Source: Enterococcus asini ATCC 700915 (GTDB lineage: Bacteria; Bacillota; Bacilli; Lactobacillales; Enterococcaceae). From it: a stretch of 64,000 bases of DNA. Under the pieces are notes generated by a model. That model was not told the origin of the DNA and did no database searches. It worked only from the letters and a program-made list of their open reading frames with translations. Below, piece by piece: positions 8,151-16,139 of the stretch (position 1 is its first letter; every line of letters begins with the position of its first letter). The translations under genes and the position numbers were made by a program. The DNA lies in contig NZ_ASVU01000001.1 of the NCBI RefSeq assembly GCF_000407365.1, positions 62,001-126,000 on the forward strand, read 5' to 3'.

Positions 8151-8714
8151 TTGGAAGAAAACAAACAACGAATGATCGAAAATGCTGTCAGAGACATCTT
8201 AACCGCGGTGGGGGAAGATCCCAATCGTCCGGGATTAGTAGAGACTCCGGCCCGGGTGGCTCGTATGTATGCAGAGGTCTTCAGTGGTTTAAACACAATC
8301 TTTGACGACTATAAGCTGTTTGAGTCCACCAGTCAAACCGAGATGGTGGTGGTTAAGGATATTCATTTTTACTCCATGTGTGAACACCACCTACTGCCCT
8401 TCTTTGGACTGGTTCACATCGCTTATATCCCGGCAGAAGACAAAGTCATTGGATTATCGAAACTCCCTCGCTTGGTGGAACACTGTGCTCGTCGGCCCTC
8501 CGTGCAAGAAAACTTAACGGAGATGATTGGCCAAGAATTAGCCGCCCATATTCCTTTAAAAGGTGTGGCGGTCGTCATTGAAGCCGAACACTTGTGTATG
8601 GCCATGCGAGGCGTGCGCAGTCCCCAAAGTCGCACGAAAACGTTCTATTATAGTGGTTGCTTCCAAAGCGATCGTGATTTGAAAACTGACTTCTTACAAG
8701 CCATTCAAGGATAA
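8151..8714 (+). CDS. folE: GTP cyclohydrolase I
   Basis: The 187-residue protein forms dihydroneopterin triphosphate from GTP, the pathway entry step. The Zn-binding Cys and His are in SMCEHHLLPFFG, and the C-terminal signature is EAEHLCMAMRGVRSPQSRTKT, with the second Zn Cys. I choose the TTG at 8151 because AAGGTG sits about 8 bases before it; a GTG at 8142 is an in-frame alternative but is too close to that site. The order folB-folK-folE with the cyclohydrolase in the middle is usual for enterococci and lactococci. Confidence 0.94.
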   Translation: MEENKQRMIENAVRDILTAVGEDPNRPGLVETPARVARMYAEVFSGLNTIFDDYKLFESTSQTEMVVVKDIHFYSMCEHHLLPFFGLVHIAYIPAEDKVIGLSKLPRLVEHCARRPSVQENLTEMIGQELAAHIPLKGVAVVIEAEHLCMAMRGVRSPQSRTKTFYYSGCFQSDRDLKTDFLQAIQG

Positions 8715-8726
8715 GGAGGCTGTTTG

Positions 8727-9338
8727 ATGGAACTAATCGTCGGCACTTGGAACCAAGGAAAATTAAATGAGATGCAAGAAGCTCTAGCCCTTGTTCCGTC
8801 AGATGTGCATCTTGTGGGCATCCAAGAGTACCTAACCAACCCGATTGCACCTAGTGAAAGTGGCACAACCTACTACGACAACGCCTTGGAAAAAGCGCAC
8901 TTTTACAGTGATTTACTCCAAAAACCAGTTCTAGCGGATGATGGTGGTTTGGCCCTCGCCGCTTTTCCAGAACTTTTAGGCGTCCACACTAGTCGTTTTT
9001 TCAAAAGTCACTCCGGTCCGGAGAAAAACCAAGAACTCTTGGCTCTCTATGATACTCCGGAGCTACAAAATCCTGCTAAACGCCAGCTTACTCTCCACGC
9101 TTGCTTAGTTTATGTGAGCCCAGCTGGGAACATTCTCAGTGCCAGTGCCGCTTTAACCGGCCAATTAGTCGCTCCAACAGGACATGGTGGCTATGGCTTT
9201 GATCCGATTTTTTATGTGCCCAGTCTTGGGAAAACTCTGGCCCAATTACCAACGAGTCAGCGCAATGCCTTAAGTCCTCGAGTTCAGGCATTGCAAGAGT
9301 TAATCCCGCAAATAAAGGAGGTATCTGAAAATGATTGA
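8727..9338 (+). CDS. rdgB: RdgB/HAM1-type non-canonical purine NTP pyrophosphatase
   Basis: The 203-residue protein hydrolyses dITP/XTP/ITP to monophosphates, keeping deaminated purines out of DNA. ELIVGTWNQGKLNEM is the substrate-binding N-terminus (family TxNxgKxxE). ESGTTYYDNALEKA and LADDGGLAL hold the metal-binding Glu and Asp, and GGYGFDPIFYVP is the C-terminal signature. Start chosen at ATG 8727, 7 bases after AAGGAGG. Its presence inside a folate operon is unusual functionally. An alternative idea is that it also acts on dihydroneopterin triphosphate (no separate folQ Nudix is present), but this is inference. Confidence 0.88.
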   Translation: MELIVGTWNQGKLNEMQEALALVPSDVHLVGIQEYLTNPIAPSESGTTYYDNALEKAHFYSDLLQKPVLADDGGLALAAFPELLGVHTSRFFKSHSGPEKNQELLALYDTPELQNPAKRQLTLHACLVYVSPAGNILSASAALTGQLVAPTGHGGYGFDPIFYVPSLGKTLAQLPTSQRNALSPRVQALQELIPQIKEVSEND

Positions 9339-10143
9339 TTTTCGTAAAAAAGACCAAGTCATGGGGATTCTCAATGTTACCCCGGATTCTTTTTCCGATG
9401 GCGGACAGCATTATACTTTAGAAGATGCCTTAAGCCACGCCGAGCTTTTAATCAAAGAAGATGCCGCTATATTGGACATTGGGGGGCAATCCACCCGCCC
9501 CGGCTATCAAGAAGTCACTCCGGAAATCGAAGCCCAACGGATTTTGCCAGTCATTCGCGAATTAGTAAAACGCACAGATGTCCCGATTTCCGTGGATACT
9601 TATTTTCCAGAAGTCGCGGCAGCCGCCATTGAAGCCGGTACAAAGATAATCAATGATATTAAAGGCCTGGACAGCCCGGTGATGTTGGAAGTGCTGGCAG
9701 CAGCTCCTCAGGTAGGCATCGTCATCATGCACTCCCGCCCTCGCCGCAAAGAGCTTTCGGTTAAAGAAGACATTCAAGCCTTTTATCTGGAACAATTTGA
9801 GCGTTGCAAAGAGCACAATATCGCCCCAGAACGCCTGTGCTTTGATCCTGGTATCGGCTTTGGCAAGACCCCGGAAGAAAACATCCAAATCTTACAGCAG
9901 CCGGCCGATTTTCGGTTCCGTGACTTCCCTTTACTCTACGGTGTGTCCCGGAAGCGTACGATTCAGCATTTAATCGGGGATAGCTCTCCTGAGGAACGAG
10001 ATTACGCCAGCGTTACTGCCTCTTTATTTGCCGCTCAAGCCGGGGTAGAAATTGTGCGCGTCCACGAGGTTAAAGGCATGGTGGATGCTTTAACGGTTTG
10101 GCACAGATTAAGCCATAAAAAAACCAGAACGTCTCTTAAATAG
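9331..10143 (+). CDS. folP: Dihydropteroate synthase
   Basis: The 270-residue TIM barrel condenses hydroxymethyl-dihydropterin pyrophosphate with p-aminobenzoate and is the sulfonamide target. MGILNVTPDSFSDGG (residues 11-25) and DIGGQSTRPG (residues 50-59) are the two family signatures. VSRKRT and VRVHEVKG form the phosphate site. It overlaps rdgB by eight bases. Its last codons (TRTSLK, stop) are encoded inside the stem-loop of the operon terminator. Confidence 0.96.
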   Translation: MIDFRKKDQVMGILNVTPDSFSDGGQHYTLEDALSHAELLIKEDAAILDIGGQSTRPGYQEVTPEIEAQRILPVIRELVKRTDVPISVDTYFPEVAAAAIEAGTKIINDIKGLDSPVMLEVLAAAPQVGIVIMHSRPRRKELSVKEDIQAFYLEQFERCKEHNIAPERLCFDPGIGFGKTPEENIQILQQPADFRFRDFPLLYGVSRKRTIQHLIGDSSPEERDYASVTASLFAAQAGVEIVRVHEVKGMVDALTVWHRLSHKKTRTSLK

Positions 10144-10159
10144 ACGTTCTGGTTTTTTA
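10117..10159. terminator. Bidirectional terminator between folP and the MazG-like gene
   Basis: AAACCAGAACGTCT-CTTAAAT-AGACGTTCTGGTTT is a perfect 14-bp stem with A-run before and T-run after, so it can stop transcription from both convergent genes. The folP stop codon lies at 10141-10143 inside it. Confidence 0.92.
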
Positions 10160-10471
10160 CTCTGCTTTCGATGCTTCTGGTGCGGGGTATTTCACGGCGT
10201 TTTTGACTAACTTTTCGGCAATGATTTCGTCGATGTCAAAGCCTAAGTTGTCCGCTAACATATAGGCATAAATCAGCACATCAGCGATTTCTTCTTTCAG
10301 GTGTTCCCGGTCTTGGTTGCCTTCAGCCGATGTCTTCCACTGATAGATTTCCAATAATTCACTGGCTTCTAGGGACAAAGACAAAGCGAGATCCTTTTCA
10401 TTGTGAAATGGACGCCAATTGCGCTCGTCCCGAAATTGATTGATTTTTTCCATACTGGTGGTCATGTACAT
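10157..10471 (-). CDS. MazG-like nucleotide pyrophosphohydrolase
   Basis: The 104-residue all-alpha protein has the size of single-domain MazG/RS21-C6 (dCTPase-type) enzymes. SLEASELLEIYQW holds the first ExxE metal pair, and KEEIADVLIYAYMLAD the ExxD pair. These enzymes hydrolyse (d)NTPs to monophosphates. An ATG two codons inside (10465) is also possible, given the upstream AGGAAAGGAAG. It is a single gene converging on the folate operon. Confidence 0.85.
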   Translation of the reverse strand: MYMTTSMEKINQFRDERNWRPFHNEKDLALSLSLEASELLEIYQWKTSAEGNQDREHLKEEIADVLIYAYMLADNLGFDIDEIIAEKLVKNAVKYPAPEASKAE

Positions 10472-10541
10472 TCTTCCTTTCCTAGGACCAAATTTTTCCC
10501 TTGGTCCACGCAGGATTATTCTAGCACACTTTTCTCCTACG

Positions 10542-10582
10542 AAAAAAGCTCAGGTCCTAGTTCTACTAGCAACCTGAGCTTA
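10542..10582 (-). terminator. Intrinsic terminator after ilvE
   Basis: On the minus strand AAGCTCAGGTTGCTAG...CTAGGACCTGAGCTT is followed by TTTTTCG, just beyond the ilvE stop. Confidence 0.85.
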
Positions 10583-10585
10583 CTT

Positions 10586-11608
10586 TTATTTCACAGGGAT
10601 AATTCGAATCCATCCCTCTGGTGCTTCCACATCCCCAAATTGAATGCCGATTAATTCATCGTACAATCGCTGTGTCACCGGTCCAACTTCAGTCTCGCTG
10701 TAAAAAACATGGAGATCATCCCCGTTTTGAATGCCACCAATTGGGCTAATAGCCGCCGCGGTACCACACGCCCCGGCTTCCACAAATCGATCCAGCTCAG
10801 CAATCGGGCAATCTCCTTCAATCACCGTCATTCCCAGACGCTCTTTACTCAGATACAGCAAGGAATACTTGGTGATACTCGGCAAAATAGAAGGCGAAAT
10901 CGGTGTTACAAATTCATTATTTGCGGTAATTCCAAAGAAGTTGGCCGATCCTACTTCTTCGATTTTCGTGTGAGTTTCCGGATCTAAGTAGATACAATCA
11001 GAGAAGTTCCGCTCCTTGGCTTCTGCTCCCGGCAATAAGCTCGCCGCATAGTTGCCTCCGACCTTCGCTGCCCCGGTACCTTTTGGCGCTGCTCGGTCGT
11101 AATCGGAGACAATGAAGTTAGTTGGTGTCAGGCCACCTTTGAAATAGGCGCCCACAGGCATACAAAAGACCACAAAGAGGTATTCATTGGCCGGGTGCAC
11201 CCCGATATTTTCCCCTACACCGATTAATAAGGGCCGCAAGTACAGGGTTGCCCCAGTGCCATAGGGAGGGACATACTCTTCATTGGCCTTGACGGTTTCC
11301 GTGACCCCTTTTAAAAACAACTCTTCCGGCACTGCCGGCATCAGCAGACGCCGAGCGCTGCGATTCATCCGTTGGCTATTTTGCTCCGGGCGGAAAAGAT
11401 TGATATTGCCATCTTTTCGGCGGTAAGCTTTAAGACCTTCAAAACACTGTTGGCCATAGTGAAGCGCGGGAGAACCTTCGTGAATATGTAATACATTGTC
11501 CTCCGATAAAACTCCTTCATCCCAGGCACCATCTTGCCAATGAGCGATAAAGCGATAGGGCGTTTTAATGTACGAAAAGCCCAATTCTTCCCATTTGATA
11601 TCCACCAT
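10586..11608 (-). CDS. ilvE: Branched-chain amino acid aminotransferase
   Basis: The 340-residue protein is a fold-type IV PLP enzyme that interconverts Leu/Ile/Val and their keto acids. HYGQQCFEGLKAYR is the N-terminal signature, and PKGTGAAKVGGNYAAS carries the PLP-binding Lys. EVGSANFFGI and ACGTAAAISPIG bind the cofactor phosphate. The length matches the larger IlvE type II form. Single gene, no ilv biosynthetic genes around, so a role in branched-chain acid catabolism or membrane lipid precursors is plausible. Confidence 0.95.
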   Translation of the reverse strand: MVDIKWEELGFSYIKTPYRFIAHWQDGAWDEGVLSEDNVLHIHEGSPALHYGQQCFEGLKAYRRKDGNINLFRPEQNSQRMNRSARRLLMPAVPEELFLKGVTETVKANEEYVPPYGTGATLYLRPLLIGVGENIGVHPANEYLFVVFCMPVGAYFKGGLTPTNFIVSDYDRAAPKGTGAAKVGGNYAASLLPGAEAKERNFSDCIYLDPETHTKIEEVGSANFFGITANNEFVTPISPSILPSITKYSLLYLSKERLGMTVIEGDCPIAELDRFVEAGACGTAAAISPIGGIQNGDDLHVFYSETEVGPVTQRLYDELIGIQFGDVEAPEGWIRIIPVK

Positions 11609-11708
11609 CCGATTCCCTCCAATCTATTTCTCCTATCGTACTACACTTCTGTTTGCTTGTCATGAAAATATTTCAAAAATTTTCAGATTATTCCTTAGAA
11701 AAATCCGA

Positions 11709-12251
11709 TTACTTTTCCCTTTGTTTCTCATAACAAAGATAGGTTAAACCGTTCTTGGCATAGGAATTCGTTTGTGTCAGCAAAATCTCCCACTTCCCCG
11801 GCTGAAACAATGGTACGCCGGAACCGAGAATACGGGGAATCACCGCTATGATGTATTCATCAATCAAATTTGCCTCAATCAAAGGTGCCACAATGGAACT
11901 ACCACCGACAATCCAAATCACCCCACCAGCCTGAGCTTGTAATTTTTCCACAAGGGCTACCACATCTCCCTTAACAAAATGTCGCCGCCCTACTGTTTTT
12001 TCCGGAGCGGAAGTGAAGATGTAAGATTCTACATCTTCATAAGGGTAAACCTCTGGGGACAGCTCAGTAATCACCTGTTCATAAGTTTTCCGACCTAAAA
12101 GTACCGTGTCCACTTGGGCATAAAATTTTTCATAGCTATCATCGACTTCCGTCTGGGGCCGGTCGGTTTCCAGCCAAGCCACAGAACCATCGGCTTTGGC
12201 AATGTAACCATCCAGACTCATGGCGATAAACAAACTCACTTTCCGCTTCAT
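11709..12251 (-). CDS. RibD C-terminal/dihydrofolate reductase-fold reductase
   Basis: The 180-residue protein starts MKRKVSLFIAMSLDGYIAKADG, typical of stand-alone RibD-C proteins (YyaP/YwjB type). VLLGRKTYEQV and IWIVGGSSIVAPLI are the NADPH-binding motifs. These proteins have a DHFR-like fold, but their substrates are mostly unknown. It lies 11 bases after the upstream TMEM175-family gene (12263-12646) and was probably transcribed with it before that gene lost its 5' end. Confidence 0.82.
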   Translation of the reverse strand: MKRKVSLFIAMSLDGYIAKADGSVAWLETDRPQTEVDDSYEKFYAQVDTVLLGRKTYEQVITELSPEVYPYEDVESYIFTSAPEKTVGRRHFVKGDVVALVEKLQAQAGGVIWIVGGSSIVAPLIEANLIDEYIIAVIPRILGSGVPLFQPGKWEILLTQTNSYAKNGLTYLCYEKQREK

Positions 12252-12262
12252 CTTTTTTCCTC

Positions 12263-12646
12263 CTAAGCTTTTTTTAGTTTGATACTTTTATACGGCACAA
12301 CCCACAATAAAAGCGACAAGCCATCGATAATTATGACCAGCTCCGGTCGAATCAACCAACCAATGACAAGGGCCAAGCAGTTAATTGCCACCGTTACGCC
12401 GGTTTTCCGCATAAAAGCATGGATGTGTTCTTTGACTTCTCGGTCATTCACCGCAATGAGCGCCCAACACAATAGGAAATAAGTAAAGTCTGCCAATAAG
12501 ATCACGCCACCATAAAAAACTTGCGCTCCTAACGCACTGGGGAAATCACTGACCCAAGACGTGGCAAAAGGAAACAGACTTAAAGCCAAAATCAAGAGAT
12601 TATTCGCCCACAGCGTCCACCCACCGATTTTTTTGACTCCGTGCAA
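12263..12646 (-). pseudogene. TMEM175/DUF1211-family potassium channel gene, 5' end removed at an IS256 end
   Basis: The surviving 127 codons (GWTLWANNLLILALSLFPFATSW... onward) match the middle and C-terminus of the bacterial TMEM175 (DUF1211) family of about 200 residues. This family begins with an RxxxFSD motif in TM1. That motif and TM1-2 are missing. The coding sequence runs exactly into the left inverted repeat of the IS256 element at 12647. The only start left is a TTG (12644-12646) at the junction with no ribosome binding site. Four hydrophobic segments remain. I infer a non-functional remnant. Confidence 0.8.
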
Positions 12647-13769
12647 GATAGCGTAAAATATTTTGTGTAAATAGAAATTTAGGGTAGAAAAAGAGAAAGT
12701 CCATTCTGTAAAATTAAAGTTACGACACCGAAATTTTATAGGAGGACTTTCTCATGACTAATTTTACTACAGAAATTATGCAAACACTACTCAATAAAGG
12801 CGATTTAGATGAATTATTTCGGGATCATTTAGAACGAGCGATTAATTCACTTCTACAAGCAGAGCTAACTGCTTTTTTAGACTACGAAAAATATGATCGA
12901 AATGGATTCAATTCAGGAAATTCCCGTAACGGGAATTATTCACGTACATTTAAAACAGAATATGGAGAGCTAAATTTAACTATTCCTAGAGATCGGAATG
13001 GCGAATTTTCTCAACAAACACTCCCAGCATATAAGAGAACCAATGATTCGTTAGAAACGACCGTTATCCAATTATTTCAAAAAGGCATTACGATGGCTGA
13101 AATTTCCGAATTAATTGAAAAAATGTATGGGCATCACTATACGCCACAAACGATCTCCAACATGAGTAAACTCGTGTCTGAAGACGTTTTAGCATTTAAA
13201 GAAAGAACGTTAGAAGCCAGTTATTCCGTTATCTTTATGGATGCGACACATATTCCTTTGAAGAGACAAACCGTTTCAAAAGAAGCCGTGTACATTACGA
13301 TTGGTATCCGATTGGATGGAACCAAAGAAGTTCTTGGGTTCACTATCGCCCCAACGGAATCCGCGTATATTTGGAAAGAGGTTCTTCAAGATCTTAAAAA
13401 CCGTGGGTTAGAAGAGGTTTTATTAGTGGTAACCGATGGTTTAAGTGGTATCGAAGAAAGTATCCATAGTGTGTATCCGAATGCACAATTTCAACAATGC
13501 TGTGTACATGTATCTAGAAATATCGCACATAAAGTGCGTATTCGAGATCGAAAAGAAATTTGTGAGGAGTTCAAAGCGGTTTACCAAGCAACGTCTAAAG
13601 AAGAGGCATTGGCTCAAGTGGACTTTATGGTCAAAAAATGGGGAAAGCAGTATCCAAGAGTTGTCAATCTGCTCTTGAATCCTGCCATAGTCACATTTTA
13701 TAATTTTCCTCCCACTATCAGACGAACCATCTATTCAACGAACTTAATCGAAGGATTTAATAAACAATT

Positions 13770-13774
13770 AAAAC
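13770..13774. repeat. Target-site duplication AAAAC, left copy (right copy 15451-15455)
   Basis: AAAAC occurs directly outside both ends of the 13775-15450 element. Deleting the element plus one copy restores the IS256 transposase frame, which proves the insertion point. Confidence 0.95.
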
Positions 13775-15450
13775 CCTGAATAATTCATAGCTCTAAATTT
13801 AAGCTATTTTTTTGAACAAAGTGCCTATATTTAAATTAGGCAGATACATTCTCCCAAAATAATGTGTTTTCGAACAGGATATATACGGAAGAAGGCTATA
13901 ATAAAAATTATTTGTCTATTTAAGGGCAGACTGACCCCTTGGAAAAATAGGTTAAAAATTTTTACGATAACTAGCCTAAATCCATTGCCTAGATCGCCGT
14001 AGGCGTTCAAAAACCTTATAAAATTCAGTTTGATACACATGATAACTCGACAGTTTGAGATAGACTTGTCTACCTGTTTTAACGAGTTTTCCGGCAACTT
14101 TAAGCAATGTCAATCGTATAGAATGAATCGTCATCCCCCGATTCACTTGTTCAAATCCAATGGTCTTTAAAAAATTGACGAGGTTGTAAGCCAGGACACT
14201 GATCATCATTCTGACATGATTTTCCAGGAAACGCGGACTATCTGTTTTGTCAAAATAAAAGCCTGATTTCGCTTCTTTGATGAAATTTTCCATTGTTCCA
14301 CGCTTGCCGTAAAGAGAGAATATGACTTCAGGCGAGACATTATCGGATAGATTCGTCACAATGAATGCGTGGTGAAAAAGAAGCTCTCCTGCTTCACGGA
14401 TTGATCGAATACAAACGCGACGGGGTTTTGACCAGGATTGTGCTTGATAAGGGAGTGAAAAATACTGTATTTCTCGGTCTTCCCATTTTTTATTATCCCC
14501 ATAAAGAACAGAGTGTTCAGCTAACTGACTTAACCTCCGATTGCTCTTTAATCGGATAACGTACTGGCTTTCAGTTGCTTCACAAGATTCATACACCTCT
14601 GGTGTGGCGAAGCCGCTGTCACCCCGAACCAATATCTCGGTATGAGGTAACGTGCTCTTGTAGTGGTGTAACAGCGGGTCGATAAAGGCTTTTACCCCTT
14701 TAGACGTGTACTGATTGCCTGAACGCAGTTCAGCTTTTAGGAAATCTCCGGTCAATCCGTCAAATGCAACTAATGGGTGATAGCCGTAGGTTTGATAATG
14801 GGCATTATAATCTGTTTGTTCTTGGCGTCCAAAGGTATCCGAATGTGTGGAATCGACATCAATGATTAACTCGGTGTCATTGCGAATCAAACGCGCTTTA
14901 TCAATCAGCGACTGATTTAATGCTTGGAGTTGATCCATGTTCTCCTCGGTGAAACGATCTAAAAACCGTGAGATTGACGATTGTGAGGCCAACTCTTTTT
15001 TACCGAGTACAGCTTGAAAGACTGGATCCTGTCTTAATAGATTAGCTGATGAGTCTGCCGAGTACCCAGCAATTAACTGCATAATGAGTTGTTCTAATAT
15101 CGCTAAGTTATCATGTGTGAAGTAAACACGTTTGTCTTTAATATGGAGCCACTGTTTAGCTACGTGTGAAAAGTCGAAGGTATTCATCACCTCTTGAACT
15201 AAGACCAAACCCGAATCACTCGATAAGCGACCACCTGTATGTGAAATAGTCAAATTTGAATTGAATTTTACCTGGTTTTTGTGTAAGCTAGTCATGAGAA
15301 GAACTCCTTTCTTATGGTTGGTTTCGACACCTTTACCATATCAGAATGGGGTTCTTTTTGCATCACTTAACAGGTGAAAATGAAAAAGAAAATGAAGACT
15401 GCCGTTAGGCAGTTTCAGACGGTTTGAAGTCAAAGTATGAATTATTCAGG
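13775..15450 (-). mobile_element. Intact IS1380-family insertion sequence (1676 bp)
   Basis: The ends are 15-bp perfect inverted repeats CCTGAATAATTCATA (13775-13789) and its complement (15436-15450), flanked by the 5-bp direct repeat AAAAC. Its single gene (13976-15295, minus) is full length. Position 13790-13975 is non-coding left-end sequence. The element lies inside, and opposite in orientation to, the IS256 transposase gene, so it arrived later. Confidence 0.95.
13976..15295 (-). CDS. IS1380-family transposase
   Basis: The 439-residue DDE transposase has the normal family length. ELIIDVDSTHSDTFG holds the first catalytic Asp, ILVRGDSGFATPE the second, and GTMENFIKEAKSGFYFDKT the catalytic Glu with the Y-(2)-R/K-like surroundings of the IS4/IS1380 clan. 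The N-terminal SNLTISHTGGRLSSDSGL is also typical. Start ATG at 15293-15295 follows a GAAAGGAG site. No frameshift or internal stop is present, so it may be active. Confidence 0.95.
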   Translation of the reverse strand: MTSLHKNQVKFNSNLTISHTGGRLSSDSGLVLVQEVMNTFDFSHVAKQWLHIKDKRVYFTHDNLAILEQLIMQLIAGYSADSSANLLRQDPVFQAVLGKKELASQSSISRFLDRFTEENMDQLQALNQSLIDKARLIRNDTELIIDVDSTHSDTFGRQEQTDYNAHYQTYGYHPLVAFDGLTGDFLKAELRSGNQYTSKGVKAFIDPLLHHYKSTLPHTEILVRGDSGFATPEVYESCEATESQYVIRLKSNRRLSQLAEHSVLYGDNKKWEDREIQYFSLPYQAQSWSKPRRVCIRSIREAGELLFHHAFIVTNLSDNVSPEVIFSLYGKRGTMENFIKEAKSGFYFDKTDSPRFLENHVRMMISVLAYNLVNFLKTIGFEQVNRGMTIHSIRLTLLKVAGKLVKTGRQVYLKLSSYHVYQTEFYKVFERLRRSRQWI

Positions 15451-15650
15451 AAAACGGTATACTCGAAGAAAAGAACAATTTCCAAATGAAGACTCTTTAG
15501 AAAGATTTTTAGTGTCGCAATTTAATCAATATAACCAAAAATTTTTAGGCAGGATTCACAAAGGATTTAAAGAAATTCAGGATACATTAGAGTCAATGAT
15601 TTAACTGTAATTAACGGAATGGATTTTCCATTTACACATAATTCTTGACG

Positions 15651-15920
15651 CTACCAATTATAGAGATAATACTCCATTTTTTGTCGTTTATTATCATCAA
15701 TATACTCTTTGTTGAACTTAAATGTCATCACTAATTGACCATCTTCATCTGAATAAGTTTTACCTACTGCAGAAAACGGTCTTAAATCTTTTGTTTCTTC
15801 AATTGTTAGCTCTCTTTTCAACTCTTTTTGTTTCTGAACATAGGTGTAAACTCCCCAACTAGAAATTAGAATGGCTCCTATTATTCCTATACCAATCTTT
15901 GCACGTTTACTTAGTCCCAC
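15651..15920 (-). pseudogene. Small N-terminally anchored membrane protein, 3' end cut by IS256
   Basis: Eighty-nine codons remain. A basic N-terminus and one hydrophobic helix (residues 8-26, AKIGIGIIGAILISSWGVYT) are followed by a soluble, charged region (ELTIEETKDLRPFSAVGKTY...). The last codons TGG TAG are formed by IS256 terminal bases, so the natural C-terminus is lost. I do not recognise the family. The pattern (one helix, YSDEDGQL-type domain) resembles small putative membrane-anchored exported proteins. It probably belonged to the accessory island. Confidence 0.65.
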
Positions 15921-15954
15921 AAAATCAATCCTTTCTCACTCTCATTCGATGCAA

Positions 15955-16078
15955 AAAATCAACGTTTTTTCTGCACAAAAATAAGACCACTGAATCAACT
16001 TCTGAAATGTTGATACAATCGTCTTTTTTATGTAAATTATTTTTTTAATTTGGTATCGGTAAAAAACGTTGATTTATT
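15955..16078. repeat. Nested inverted repeats between the serine recombinase and the truncated membrane gene
   Basis: Arms AAATCAACGTTTTTTC (about 15957-15972) and TAAAAAACGTTGATTT (about 16061-16076) are near-perfect complements about 90 bp apart. Between them is a second dyad ATCAAC-N9-GTTGAT. Such layered dyads can be recombinase or repressor sites; function unknown. Confidence 0.55.
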
Positions 16079-16139
16079 GCCGGTTAATTACCAACTTATA
16101 CTACTAAATTCTATCGTTTGTCCATTGAAATGACAAGTC

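Larger units (their letters stand above)
12754..15604 (+). pseudogene. IS256-family (mutator) transposase, interrupted by the IS1380-family element
   Basis: Codons 1-340 (12754-13773) end NKQLK and carry the DDE residues: Asp in FMDATHIPLK, Asp in VTDGLSGIEE, Glu in NLIEGFNK. The remaining 49 codons are at 15455-15604 (RYTRRKEQFPNEDSLERF ... DTLESMI, stop). Rejoining across the AAAAC duplication restores one frame of 389 residues, the normal family length. As it stands, the upstream part reads KP and stops just inside the IS1380 end, so it lacks the C-terminal region and is probably inactive. Confidence 0.93.
12647..15655 (+). mobile_element. IS256-family insertion sequence, itself split by an IS1380-family element
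   Basis: The left end 12647-12671 (GATAGCGTAAAATATTTTGT...) and the reverse complement of the right end 15631-15655 (GGTAGCGTCAAGAATTATGT...) form imperfect terminal inverted repeats of the IS256 type. Removing the 1676-bp inner element and one copy of its 5-bp target duplication leaves 1328 bp, the expected IS256 size. The 8-9 bases outside the two ends do not match each other, so there is no target duplication. Both flanks run into truncated genes, which points to deletion or recombination after insertion. Confidence 0.93.

Noticed and set aside
13934-15352. Inner ACCCC.../...GGGGT sequences as the IS1380 ends
   Set aside because: They match only weakly and lack a duplication; the outer CCTGAATAATTCATA repeats with AAAAC on both sides explain the data exactly.
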